42,928 nt of DNA from an uncultured Prevotella sp. (GCA_947177775.1 CAMWVS010000022.1:1-42928), one strand, 5' to 3'; shown: positions 32,817 through 40,916, counted from the stretch's first letter. Program-made: numbers and translations. Notes: generated by a model not told the origin, from the sequence alone.

Positions 32817-34358
32817 ATGACATTAGAAAAAGCATTACAAATTCTTATAGGAAACCAAGAAGACAAAAAAGCGGAGTCGTTCCTTAAATTTTTGTCTGAT
32901 AAATTATGGAATCAGTATAAAGAACACATTATGGACAAGATAAAGATGGTTAATGGTGAATTGAAATGGAATCTTAATATACCAAACGCCAAAGAAAACA
33001 TAGAATACAATCAGACTGTATCAATGCCCACAATTAACTCTAACCTGTTTTCCAATGTAGAGTTAGAACTTGTGGATGTTAAAGGACTAACAGAAGAGAA
33101 ACATGGAATAAAGCTAACTGTTGCTCCTGACGGCAAAAGTTTTGCAATCACAGGAACTCCTTCTCTTGAAGCATTCCGAAAGGATGGTGCTGTAGCAGAA
33201 TCCACGTTTGAGCTTACGTTATGTTATAAGTTCGTCGGTGGCATTGAGATGTTAGAAGATTGCCCGACATTGGAACATAAGATTCCTTTCGTTATCAATC
33301 AAGACCCACGTAAACTTTGGAAAAACCTGTCTGTTGATTGGGATAATATGCCTGAACCTAAATATAAGAATGACGACATGCAAGTGGAATACATCAAGGT
33401 AGAGGCATTGCCTGATGGTACTCCGCAGAAAGATATTGTTGCTGCAAGTAAGCGTGGACGAAGCCACGCGCAAGAAGGAAAACCTCGTGATGATCATTTC
33501 CGTATGGAGCATATGGATAATGGATGGTATATCATGGCTGTTGCAGACGGAGCCGGATCGGCAAAGTTCTCACGTCAAGGATCAAAGATTGCTTGTGACG
33601 AATCGGTAAGTTACTGTATGTCGAAGCTCGGACAGAGCAAAACATTTGAGGAAGCCATTGGCAATTATGGCAATCTGCAAGATCTCTCGGAAGAAGAAGC
33701 CCGTAAGATCGTTGGCAATTACATATACGAAATTGTTGGCACAGCAGCATTTAAGGCTCACAAGGCAATACAGGCAGAAGCTGCATTAACCAAACAACCG
33801 ATAAAGTATTATGCTACAACTCTTTTATTGACCATTTGCAAAAAGTTTAGCTTCGGATGGTTTGTGGCTTCTTTTTGGGTTGGAGATGGAGCAATTTGTT
33901 TATACGACAGAAATGCTCATACTGCAAAAATACTCGGAGTGCCCGACGAAGGCGAATATGCAGGACAGACTCGCTTCCTGACTATGCCTGAAATTTTCAA
34001 AGATACGACAGCCCTGTATCAGCGTCTTCGCTTCTGTATCGTAAACGACTTTACAGCATTGTTATTAATGAGTGACGGAGTCAGCGACCCAAAATTTGAG
34101 ACTGATGCAAATCTCAATAATCCTAATAAGTGGGATGCGTTATGGGATGATTTGAAGGAAAACGGTGTAGATCTAACAGATGACAACGAAGCATCGAAAG
34201 ACCAATTACTTGATTGGCTTGATTTCTGGGCACCTGGCAATCATGATGACCGTACTATTGCTATTCTTTATGAGGGAGAAGATAATAATCTCACCGAGAA
34301 GAATACAACAGAAGGTCATACTTCAGAAAATGAATCTGATGAACAACAAAATGAATAA
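32817..34358 (+). CDS. PP2C-family phosphatase of the TerY-P triad
   Basis: A 513-residue protein. The C-terminal PP2C domain (about residues 205-490) has the metal-binding motifs RDDHFRMEHM, MAVADGAGSAKFSRQGS, LLLMSDGVSDP and NHDDRTIAIL, so it should be an active Mg/Mn-dependent Ser/Thr phosphatase. The N-terminal about 200 residues are an extra region: a short helical part, then a beta-rich section (FSNVELELVDVKGLTEEKHG, SFAITGTPSLE) that resembles an Ig/cadherin-like sandwich and may bind a partner. It lies 6 nt after the zinc-ribbon vWA gene and 3 nt before the kinase gene, the standard triad order. It probably reverses phosphorylation by the kinase. Confidence 0.88.
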   Translation: MTLEKALQILIGNQEDKKAESFLKFLSDKLWNQYKEHIMDKIKMVNGELKWNLNIPNAKENIEYNQTVSMPTINSNLFSNVELELVDVKGLTEEKHGIKLTVAPDGKSFAITGTPSLEAFRKDGAVAESTFELTLCYKFVGGIEMLEDCPTLEHKIPFVINQDPRKLWKNLSVDWDNMPEPKYKNDDMQVEYIKVEALPDGTPQKDIVAASKRGRSHAQEGKPRDDHFRMEHMDNGWYIMAVADGAGSAKFSRQGSKIACDESVSYCMSKLGQSKTFEEAIGNYGNLQDLSEEEARKIVGNYIYEIVGTAAFKAHKAIQAEAALTKQPIKYYATTLLLTICKKFSFGWFVASFWVGDGAICLYDRNAHTAKILGVPDEGEYAGQTRFLTMPEIFKDTTALYQRLRFCIVNDFTALLLMSDGVSDPKFETDANLNNPNKWDALWDDLKENGVDLTDDNEASKDQLLDWLDFWAPGNHDDRTIAILYEGEDNNLTEKNTTEGHTSENESDEQQNE

Positions 34359-34361
34359 GCT

Positions 34362-35861
34362 ATGGCAAATAAAATAACATTAACTGCACAAGACGGCAGT
34401 ACCGTTGAGTTTTATGACGAAATAAAGGCTCAAGGTGGTGTCAAGGACGTGTATTTCTCTACGGACAAGACGTATGTCGTAGCTTTTTATCGTAAGCCAA
34501 TAAACGCTAACGACAAGGCCAGAATCAATGATATTGTGAACGTCCATAGAAATCGTATTTTTACCAATGATGCTGTAGGACACTATTGGGGCGCTTTCTT
34601 CGCATGGCCTACAAATATTGTTGAATGGAAAGGCTTGACAGGTATAGTTATGCCTTTTTATGACAAAAAGTTTTTCTTTAGTGGTGTCGATGTCTCTTGG
34701 CCATTTATAAAGAATGGTCAAGAGAAAAACGGAAAGTGGTTTTCGTCAGCCAAACTAATTAATCGTTTTGTTCCAGCAAACCAGAAAGGTTCATTCTTAG
34801 ACAGATTGCACATGTGCTTGAAAATAGCACGTGCCATGCGTCGTCTTCATGCTGCAGGTCTTGCCCATTCCGACTTATCATACAACAATGTATTGGTTGA
34901 TCCATTAAGTGGCAATGCCTGTATAATAGATTGCGATGGACTTGTAGTGCCTCACAAGTTTCCTCCAGAGGTAGTAGGCACTCCAGGCTTCATAGCCCCA
35001 GAGGTTCTTGCAACAAAGGCACTAAAAATTGATGATCCGAAGAAGAATTTGCCCAAGATAGAGACCGACCGACACGCACTTGCCGTCCTTATCTATACAT
35101 TCCTGCTTAACCGCCATCCATTAGACGGTGGCAAGGTATGGGATGTTGACGACCCGCAGAAAGATGATGATATGCGTTATGGTTCTAAGGCTCTATTCAT
35201 TGAACATCCTACAGACAAGATAAATAAAGTAAAGGTGGATCAGTTGGCAAAATCACAGTTGCCACAAGGCGATCCATCAAAGATGCCTTACACCATTTGC
35301 GGTCCTTACTTGAAGGAATTGTTCGACAAGGCATTTATCGACGGTTTGCACAATCCGTCAGTTCGCCCTACATCCCTACAGTGGGAGGAGGCTTTAGTGA
35401 AGACTTGCGACTTGGTGCAACCATGTCAGAATCCCAAATGTGAAGCTCATTGGTATGTGTTTGACAATACTACAAAGCCACGTTGTCCGTTCTGTGGAAT
35501 AGAGTATAAGGGACAATTGCCTATTCTCAATTTCTACTATGCCCCCTCACATGGCAAGTATATCTCTGAGAATTATCGTTTAATGGTGTACGACAAACAG
35601 ACACTATACAAATGGCATTCCAACAACCTCATTCCTTGCAACGAGAAAACGAGTGACGAGGACAAGAAACCAGTTGGCGATTTCCATTTCTTTAACGGTC
35701 AATGGATTCTCATCAATCGCCGCTTACCGGATATGTATGATGCCACAGACAAAAAACATATAGGCATTGGGCAGTACGTACCACTCACAGAGGGTAGACA
35801 GATACTTCTTGACAAAGGTCAAGGGGGAAGATTAGTTGTTGTTCAACTTGTGAAAAATTAA
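34362..35861 (+). CDS. Protein kinase with C-terminal zinc ribbon (TerY-P triad)
   Basis: A 499-residue Ser/Thr-kinase-like protein. The catalytic loop HSDLSYNNVLVD (H169, D171, N176), the metal-binding segment IIDCDG (D190) replacing DFG, and GFIAPEVL as the APE motif are visible. The glycine-rich loop (AQGGVKDVYFS, about residues 23-33) and the beta-3 lysine (VAFYRKP) are less typical, so activity is likely but not certain. A zinc ribbon, CQNPKC with CPFCG (about 357-385), follows the kinase lobe, and the last 110 residues form a beta-rich tail. It follows the phosphatase by 3 nt and completes the TerY-P triad. Confidence 0.85.
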   Translation: MANKITLTAQDGSTVEFYDEIKAQGGVKDVYFSTDKTYVVAFYRKPINANDKARINDIVNVHRNRIFTNDAVGHYWGAFFAWPTNIVEWKGLTGIVMPFYDKKFFFSGVDVSWPFIKNGQEKNGKWFSSAKLINRFVPANQKGSFLDRLHMCLKIARAMRRLHAAGLAHSDLSYNNVLVDPLSGNACIIDCDGLVVPHKFPPEVVGTPGFIAPEVLATKALKIDDPKKNLPKIETDRHALAVLIYTFLLNRHPLDGGKVWDVDDPQKDDDMRYGSKALFIEHPTDKINKVKVDQLAKSQLPQGDPSKMPYTICGPYLKELFDKAFIDGLHNPSVRPTSLQWEEALVKTCDLVQPCQNPKCEAHWYVFDNTTKPRCPFCGIEYKGQLPILNFYYAPSHGKYISENYRLMVYDKQTLYKWHSNNLIPCNEKTSDEDKKPVGDFHFFNGQWILINRRLPDMYDATDKKHIGIGQYVPLTEGRQILLDKGQGGRLVVVQLVKN

Positions 35862-35865
35862 TGCT

Positions 35866-36981
35866 ATGGCTATAAATTTGGATAAAGAGTCAATTAAAGA
35901 GACTAACTTAGATTCTTCAGATTCTTGTTCAACAGAAAACGAAGAAATTGCTGTGACAAGTGAGAGCTTGAAAGAGTCTACCCAAATTCATGGGTGGCTT
36001 TCATTTTTCCTGTTCCAAACGGGTGTCGGTGGCTTTGTTAGTGCGGTTTGGCCACTTGCAACTTTCAAACTTGATGATTATGGCGGAAGCTATATCTTAG
36101 GAATGACAGATGTTATAGAAGGAATCTTACTTTTCATTCTATCTATATTTGCCATTCGTGCTTTTCGGTGCAGAAAGCCGAATGCAGTATTCTTAGGAAT
36201 ATCATATTTGATTTTATGCATCATTTCAAATTTGTTGGTTTTATGCTATGGGGATTTTGAACAAACGGGATTAGCTACAGCTCCTAGAATATTAAGCAGT
36301 TTGGGTTGGGGATGTATATGGTTGTGTTATCTTCATATGTCAAATCAAGTTGAAGAAGTAATACCTACTGATTTTCGTAAATCAGGTAAACGTGATTATT
36401 TGCTTGTCGCGTCTGTTGTTGCCATTCCAATACTGTTTTTGATAATTGGCAGTTTTGATGTTGTAAGGATTCAAAATGCGGAAAACGAAAAAGTCATACA
36501 ACAATATAATGAAGCACATAGAAATTTTTATAATGACATTAAAGGAAAGTTGGCTTCAAATCAGTGTTCTGACGGGCGTGTAATATTTGAGGTACCACAA
36601 GGTTTTCAGTGCAAAGATACCGTCGTACAAAATTCTAAAGTGTTTGATTTGGAAAAAGAAAATTGTGCAAGTGTAACACTATGTTGTGATTTTGATTCAG
36701 ATAATTCTGATGAAAACATTAATAATTATTGGAAAAGCTGGGAAGATCAAGAGGCTGCTAAAAATAAATCATCGCTTGTAGTTGACACCAAAGACTTCGC
36801 AAGTAAATTTACTAAAAGCATAAAAGTCAAGAAGTATATAGTTAATGGAAATGCAATATATTGGAGATTTGTGATGCTTTTTGACACAAGGTCGGAAAAG
36901 GTATGCTTGATTTCAGCTTACGATATGGGAGAAGATGCTTACTTGAATACCTTGATTGAATCTATACAATTTCATCCATGA
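35866..36981 (+). CDS. DUF2569-like membrane protein with soluble C-terminal domain
   Basis: A 371-residue membrane protein. An acidic, Ser-rich cytosolic start (about residues 1-42) precedes HGWLSFFLFQTGVGGF, the kind of opening seen in DUF2569 proteins. About four transmembrane segments (GILLFILSIFAIRAF, LGISYLILCIISNLLVLC, a Trp-rich helix, LLVASVVAIPILFLIIGSF) run to about residue 205. The C-terminal about 165 residues form a soluble domain (RVIFEVPQGFQCKDT, NCASVTLCCDFDSDNSDENI) of unknown function. The gene is 4 nt after the kinase and overlaps the PrsW gene by 4 nt, so it belongs to the same operon. Confidence 0.65.
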   Translation: MAINLDKESIKETNLDSSDSCSTENEEIAVTSESLKESTQIHGWLSFFLFQTGVGGFVSAVWPLATFKLDDYGGSYILGMTDVIEGILLFILSIFAIRAFRCRKPNAVFLGISYLILCIISNLLVLCYGDFEQTGLATAPRILSSLGWGCIWLCYLHMSNQVEEVIPTDFRKSGKRDYLLVASVVAIPILFLIIGSFDVVRIQNAENEKVIQQYNEAHRNFYNDIKGKLASNQCSDGRVIFEVPQGFQCKDTVVQNSKVFDLEKENCASVTLCCDFDSDNSDENINNYWKSWEDQEAAKNKSSLVVDTKDFASKFTKSIKVKKYIVNGNAIYWRFVMLFDTRSEKVCLISAYDMGEDAYLNTLIESIQFHP

Positions 36982-38009
36982 ACATCTACGTCATAAGAAA
37001 TGCTCAACGATTTGGGCCATACGATGAAAAGACACTACTCTCGTATGTAAACAACGGACAGATACTGAAGCAAGACAAGGCTATCGCAGTAGGTGATAGC
37101 CTTGAACAAACTGTTGGATTCTATTTGAAACGTGCCAATCTAAGATGCAAAGTTCCCAACAAAGGAAATATTATTTCGCAATTATCTGCTATAGGCTCGG
37201 AATTGATATTTCCAAAAGCAAAGTTGTTTTCTAAGCAATTTCTGTCTGACCAGAGGTTCATGATATTGGCACTGGTTGGACTTTTGCCAATGATTATCAT
37301 GAACATTCCTTTAGGTGGCGTGTTTTTGTTTTATGAGGTTTCCTTATATTTCTCCATTATTTGGGGATTATTCTTTTATGCCTGTTTCAAAACACCACAG
37401 GTTAAGTTGAAGACAACTATGAATGTCTTCTTCTTGACACAATTATGTGTGTTCGTAGTATGGAACTTAATTGGGTTACCAAGGCTAAATCCATTCTATT
37501 TCTTCACAGACGTTGCTTTCCCAATGAATGTGTTAGGATATGTATTTGGAGTCGGACTTACGGAGGAGTTTGCCAAGATAATACCTCTTCTTTTGATATT
37601 GCGCAAAGCAAAAGATCCGTTAATCCCACAAACAATGGTTTTCTACGGACTTATGTCGGGAATAGCATTTGGCGTATTTGAAGGAGTGCAATACCAGATT
37701 ACTGTAAATGCGCAACAAACATACGATGTTTCTTTCTTCTTGAATATCGCCCGACTGACAAGCCTACCATTTCTACACGCCTGTTGGTGTGGCATTGCTG
37801 GATATTTTCTTTCATTCGCCAATCTCTATCCTAAATATAGGAGAGGCTTGTATACTTTAGCATTATGTGTACCAGCTGTGATACATGGATTATATGATGC
37901 TTTGTCAAATTATTGGTTGGTTTCATTGATTATGGTGTTTATTGGCTTAATGTTACTGACTGTATACTTAAAGCAAAGTGTTGATTATCAATCGAAATTA
38001 AGTCAATAG
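36978..38009 (+). CDS. GYF-domain PrsW-family intramembrane metalloprotease
   Basis: A 343-residue protein. Residues 1-50 (YVIRNAQRFGPYDEKTLLSY, VNNGQILKQDKAIAVGD) form a GYF_2-type domain, a peptide-binding module. After a linker come about eight hydrophobic segments with the PrsW motifs: GLTEEFAKIIPL (double Glu), SGIAFGVFEGVQY, FLHACWCGIAGYF and PAVIHGLYDAL (histidines as metal ligands). PrsW proteases cut membrane-bound anti-sigma factors in other bacteria. Here it would give the Ter system a membrane-proteolysis arm, with the substrate unknown. Its ATG overlaps the preceding stop by 4 nt. It is the last gene before Ter promoter 2. Confidence 0.85.
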   Translation: MNIYVIRNAQRFGPYDEKTLLSYVNNGQILKQDKAIAVGDSLEQTVGFYLKRANLRCKVPNKGNIISQLSAIGSELIFPKAKLFSKQFLSDQRFMILALVGLLPMIIMNIPLGGVFLFYEVSLYFSIIWGLFFYACFKTPQVKLKTTMNVFFLTQLCVFVVWNLIGLPRLNPFYFFTDVAFPMNVLGYVFGVGLTEEFAKIIPLLLILRKAKDPLIPQTMVFYGLMSGIAFGVFEGVQYQITVNAQQTYDVSFFLNIARLTSLPFLHACWCGIAGYFLSFANLYPKYRRGLYTLALCVPAVIHGLYDALSNYWLVSLIMVFIGLMLLTVYLKQSVDYQSKLSQ

Positions 38010-38017
38010 CTCAAAGA

Positions 38018-38111
38018 TGTAATATTGCAACCGCTATACATGGAATAAGGTTAATGATGAATTGCAATGTTATGAAAACCCATATTAGTAACATTATTTG
38101 AGATACCTTTG
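38018..38111 (+). promoter_or_regulatory. Ter promoter 2 with paired operator-like sites
   Basis: TGTAATATTGCAA (38018-38030), ATTGCAATGTTATG (38061-38074) and the -7 box TACCTTTG (38104-38111) have offsets of 43 and 86 bp, as at 27001. The start codon at 38149 is 45 nt after the -7 box begins, the same distance as at promoter 3. Confidence 0.65.
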
Positions 38112-38148
38112 CAGTATCAAAAATAAAAACAATAAAATATATACGCAT

Positions 38149-38778
38149 ATGGGATTTTTTAATCTTTTCAACAAGAAGAGTGACAACGGAGCAAAGTTTT
38201 CTGTTTCACTGCCAGTGATTGATCCAGCTGAGGCTAAGGAAGAAATCAAGAGTGTAGAAACACCTGTTACAGCACCTACAAATGAAGAAAAGCCTATGAC
38301 TATTTCTTATGCTACAGGTTGGCCTATAGATGTTATCTACGGTTATCTACATAAGAATTATGAGAGCAAGGGCTTTGATGACTCCATGCTTAAAAGTGAT
38401 TTGGCTTTCCGCGACTTAAACATAAGTCTGATAAAGAATAAAATCCTGATGGTGTTCCGTGAGATAAATCTCAACTATGATGTCATGAAACAGGATTTGC
38501 AGACTCGTATTGACAACTGTAATGCTGCGGGCTTGCTTACAACAGTTTCAGAGTTAGAGAAAACAATGTCAACTATAAATGCTCACAAGGAAGAACTGAG
38601 AGTACTTGAAGCTGATTTCCGTAACAATGCCAATGAAGCATCAATTCCGTTACAATCGTATGATTGTGGATTCCTTAGAGGAATAGCATCCATACAGATG
38701 AGTGGTACAAACGTGACTATTAAAGCTCCTGTTATGCAAAGTAATGATACAGTTTCATTGAAGAGAGGAATAGCATAA
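38149..38778 (+). CDS. Unknown cytosolic protein of the Ter island
   Basis: A 209-residue protein, family not recognised. The ATG at 38149 (MGFFNLFNKKSDNG) is chosen because an in-frame start at 38098 would lie upstream of the -7 box. After a short Asp/Glu/Pro-rich linker (about residues 25-62) comes a mostly helical region with ISYATGWPIDVIYGYLHKN and a predicted coiled coil (NCNAAGLLTTVSELEKTMST to about 160). The MGFFN(L)F-K-K start is shared with small cytosolic proteins associated with membranes or phage-shock-like systems, but no family can be named. It precedes the DUF4407-like gene directly, so a joint function is likely. Confidence 0.6.
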   Translation: MGFFNLFNKKSDNGAKFSVSLPVIDPAEAKEEIKSVETPVTAPTNEEKPMTISYATGWPIDVIYGYLHKNYESKGFDDSMLKSDLAFRDLNISLIKNKILMVFREINLNYDVMKQDLQTRIDNCNAAGLLTTVSELEKTMSTINAHKEELRVLEADFRNNANEASIPLQSYDCGFLRGIASIQMSGTNVTIKAPVMQSNDTVSLKRGIA

Positions 38779-38805
38779 TTGTCAAACCATATAAATAATA
38801 GAATT

Positions 38806-39771
38806 ATGAATTGGTGGATAAAATTAGGTTGTAAACTTACGGGGTGGAACTCATCAGTACTTTCTCAGTGCTCAGAAGCAAGCAAATCGCAGTTGAACAA
38901 ATATACATCTGCTCTCCTTATATTGATGATAGTTTGGAGTATTACCGGCTTCTGTTTTGCCCAAAGATATATTGGTCTTCCTATTTGGGGGTGCGTATTG
39001 GTGGCGATGGTATTTGTCATGATTGTCATAATGATTGAGCGTCAGATACTATTGACAATACATCCCACAAAAACGCTTGCATTGTTTAGAGTATTTATAG
39101 CCATTATAATGGCTGTAGTTGGTTCTACAATATTTGATCAAACAATGTTTGGTAAGGACATTGACAAGCAGATGGTTGATACCATAGAATTACAGACGGC
39201 AACCTTGACACAAAAGAGAGTGGGTATTATAGATGGAAAACTGACAGCAATAAATGCAGAAAAGGATTCTTTAGATAAATTGAACTCTATTCTTCAAGCC
39301 GACATAAATGCTAATCCTTGGATAATTCAGCGTTCTGTAACAAACAGCCAAGAGAAACTGGTGGTTGACGGACAGATAAAAATAGTCAACAATCCATCTG
39401 TAACAACAAACCAAGTGGCTAATCCCAAGCAGGATGTTGTGAATGCAAATAACGAGAAAATAAAACAACTTGTTGAACAGGAGAAAGAATGGTCCAAAAA
39501 GAAATTGACGGTAGAGGAAGACACTCGTAAAGAGTGTAAAGCCAATGTTGGTTTTCTCGAAGAACTTGAGGCTATGGTGTCTATTATCACAAACAGAGGG
39601 GTTGCTTGTGCTTTCTATATCATATTCTTTCTTCTATTAATGAGTTTGGAACTGTTTGTGGTTACAAGCAAAATGGGAGACAAAGAGTGTGATTATGAAA
39701 TGGCTATAAAAGGAGCTGAGAGAGTGAGAAAAGCTCAGTTCAACACCGCTTTCGGAAGAGTTAATGTATAA
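38806..39771 (+). CDS. DUF4407-like membrane protein
   Basis: A 321-residue protein. The ATG at 38806 (MNWWIKLGCKLTGWN) is preferred to a TTG at 38779. LSQCSEASKSQLNKYTSALL followed by two helices (LLILMIVWSITGFCFA, LVAMVFVMIVIMIE) and a third (VFIAIIMAVVGSTIF) match the opening of DUF4407 proteins. A long extracytoplasmic coiled region rich in Lys/Glu/Gln (about residues 125-255) follows, then a final helix (ACAFYIIFFLLLMSLELFVV). The function of the family is unknown. It sits in the second Ter transcription unit, overlapping or just before a small membrane protein gene. Confidence 0.75.
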   Translation: MNWWIKLGCKLTGWNSSVLSQCSEASKSQLNKYTSALLILMIVWSITGFCFAQRYIGLPIWGCVLVAMVFVMIVIMIERQILLTIHPTKTLALFRVFIAIIMAVVGSTIFDQTMFGKDIDKQMVDTIELQTATLTQKRVGIIDGKLTAINAEKDSLDKLNSILQADINANPWIIQRSVTNSQEKLVVDGQIKIVNNPSVTTNQVANPKQDVVNANNEKIKQLVEQEKEWSKKKLTVEEDTRKECKANVGFLEELEAMVSIITNRGVACAFYIIFFLLLMSLELFVVTSKMGDKECDYEMAIKGAERVRKAQFNTAFGRVNV

Positions 39772-39793
39772 TAATAATTTAATCGCTTTTAAT

Positions 39794-40141
39794 ATGGATA
39801 ATAATGATTTTGATAAATACGTACAATATGTTATTGCACAAGTTGGCGAGGGCAATCATTCCAAAGACGAAATGAAGGAAGATTTATTGTCTCGTGGGTT
39901 ATCAAATGAAGATGTGGATGACATTATAAAAGAAGTTTATGCATTGGGGATGGAAGCAGAGAATGAAGTGAGGAAAGAAATGTCATTGTCTTTAATAAAA
40001 AATCTGGTATTTCCTATTGCCATGTGCATATTGTTATGGATTGCAGGAGCAAGCATAATTAAATCGTGTTCTTTTGCAATGATTATAGGAGGCGTTATTG
40101 CATTTGTAAGAATAAGAATACTAAAAAAGAAATTTAAATAA
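39794..40141 (+). CDS. Small unknown membrane protein of the Ter island
   Basis: A protein of about 115 residues. The ATG at 39794 (MDNNDFDKYVQYV) is chosen; an ATG at 39764, overlapping the DUF4407-like stop by 8 nt, would add ten residues and cannot be excluded. The N-terminal half is acidic and helical (GNHSKDEMKEDLLSRGLSNE, resembling the short C-terminal SHOCT-like or UBA-like helical motifs). The C-terminal half has two hydrophobic helices (VFPIAMCILLWIAGASII and FAMIIGGVIAFVRI). No family is recognised. The 355-nt gap that follows contains only a minus-oriented hairpin and Ter promoter 3. Confidence 0.6.
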   Translation: MDNNDFDKYVQYVIAQVGEGNHSKDEMKEDLLSRGLSNEDVDDIIKEVYALGMEAENEVRKEMSLSLIKNLVFPIAMCILLWIAGASIIKSCSFAMIIGGVIAFVRIRILKKKFK

Positions 40142-40197
40142 CGATTGAATGGTTGCGCCTTGAAAGTTGCAAATATGGCTGTCAAAAGATTCCATCT

Positions 40198-40234
40198 AAA
40201 AAAAGTATAAGCCCTTTGCTTTTTCGATAAGGGC
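40198..40234 (-). terminator. Terminator-like hairpin oriented to the minus strand
   Basis: GCCCTT (40211-40216) pairs with AAGGGC (40229-40234). On the minus strand the stem is followed after a few bases by seven T (the A run at 40198-40204), the arrangement of a rho-independent terminator for leftward transcription. No leftward gene was identified. Confidence 0.4.
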
Positions 40235-40366
40235 AAGCGTATTCTCAAAATAGGGAAAGATAGAAATAGACAATGAAAACAAAGTGCTGAGAATAACATA
40301 CCGCCAAAAAGTAAAGCAAGAAAATCAGCTTTAAAAACGCTATTTATCAAATCAAAGAATATGGGG

Positions 40367-40459
40367 TGTAATATTGCAAGAGAGCCATATACGGAAAGAG
40401 GAATGTAGATTGTAACATTATGGGATGTCCTATTTGATACAAGAATCATCATACCTTTG
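40367..40459 (+). promoter_or_regulatory. Ter promoter 3 with paired operator-like sites
   Basis: TGTAATATTGCAA (40367-40379), identical to the site at 38018, is followed by ATTGTAACATTATG (40409-40422) and TACCTTTG (40452-40459). The offsets are 42 and 85 bp. A TTTG at 40433 is only 15 nt from the -7 box. It drives the small secreted protein gene at 40497 and possibly the calcium ATPase gene. Confidence 0.65.
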
Positions 40460-40496
40460 CATCATAAAAAGAAACAAAACAATAAAAATAACAAAT

Positions 40497-40916
40497 ATGA
40501 AAAAGATTTTCTTCGCAATGGTTGCAATGTTGGCAACATCAATGGTTTCCGTAGCACAGTCCTACAATTATGGCAGCAATAGCCGTCGTAGTACCACTAC
40601 ATCTACATATGGTAGCTATGGTACAAATCCAAGTACAACATCTGTTAGTGGCTACACACGCAGCAATGGTACCTATGTAAACGGCTACACTCGGACACAA
40701 CGTAATGGTACTAACCATGACAACTACTCTACTTCTGGGAATTACAACCCATACAACGGCACAACAGGCAGTCGAGCAAGAGACTATTCCACACAGTCGT
40801 ACAACTATGGTTCCGGCCATACGATACAGACCGGTCCTCGTGGTGGACAATATTACACAAACAGTCGTGGCAATAAGGTGTATGTACCGAAACGTAGCAA
40901 TACTTACGGATGGTAA
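40497..40916 (+). CDS. Small secreted Ser/Thr/Tyr/Gly-rich protein
   Basis: A 139-residue protein. The start at 40497 (MKKIFFAMVAMLATSMVSVAQ) gives a clean signal peptide; the in-frame start at 40425 would lie upstream of the -7 box. The mature part is low-complexity (SYNYGSNSRRSTTTSTYGSY). It contains SGYTRSNGTYVNGYTRTQRN, NHDNYSTSGNYNPYNGTTG, a motif widespread in small exported proteins, and ends GPRGGQYYTNSRGNKVYVPK, similar to the PBCV basic-adaptor motif. Function is unknown; an envelope or surface role is likely. It is under the third copy of the Ter operator pair and 47 nt upstream of the calcium ATPase gene. Confidence 0.7.
   Translation: MKKIFFAMVAMLATSMVSVAQSYNYGSNSRRSTTTSTYGSYGTNPSTTSVSGYTRSNGTYVNGYTRTQRNGTNHDNYSTSGNYNPYNGTTGSRARDYSTQSYNYGSGHTIQTGPRGGQYYTNSRGNKVYVPKRSNTYGW

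Noticed and set aside
39937..40452. 171-codon minus-strand frame overlapping the small membrane gene and the following gap
   Set aside because: Overlaps the plus gene in antisense, runs through a terminator-like hairpin and Ter promoter 3, and shows no recognisable family. Kept only as a hint of a possible antisense transcript.
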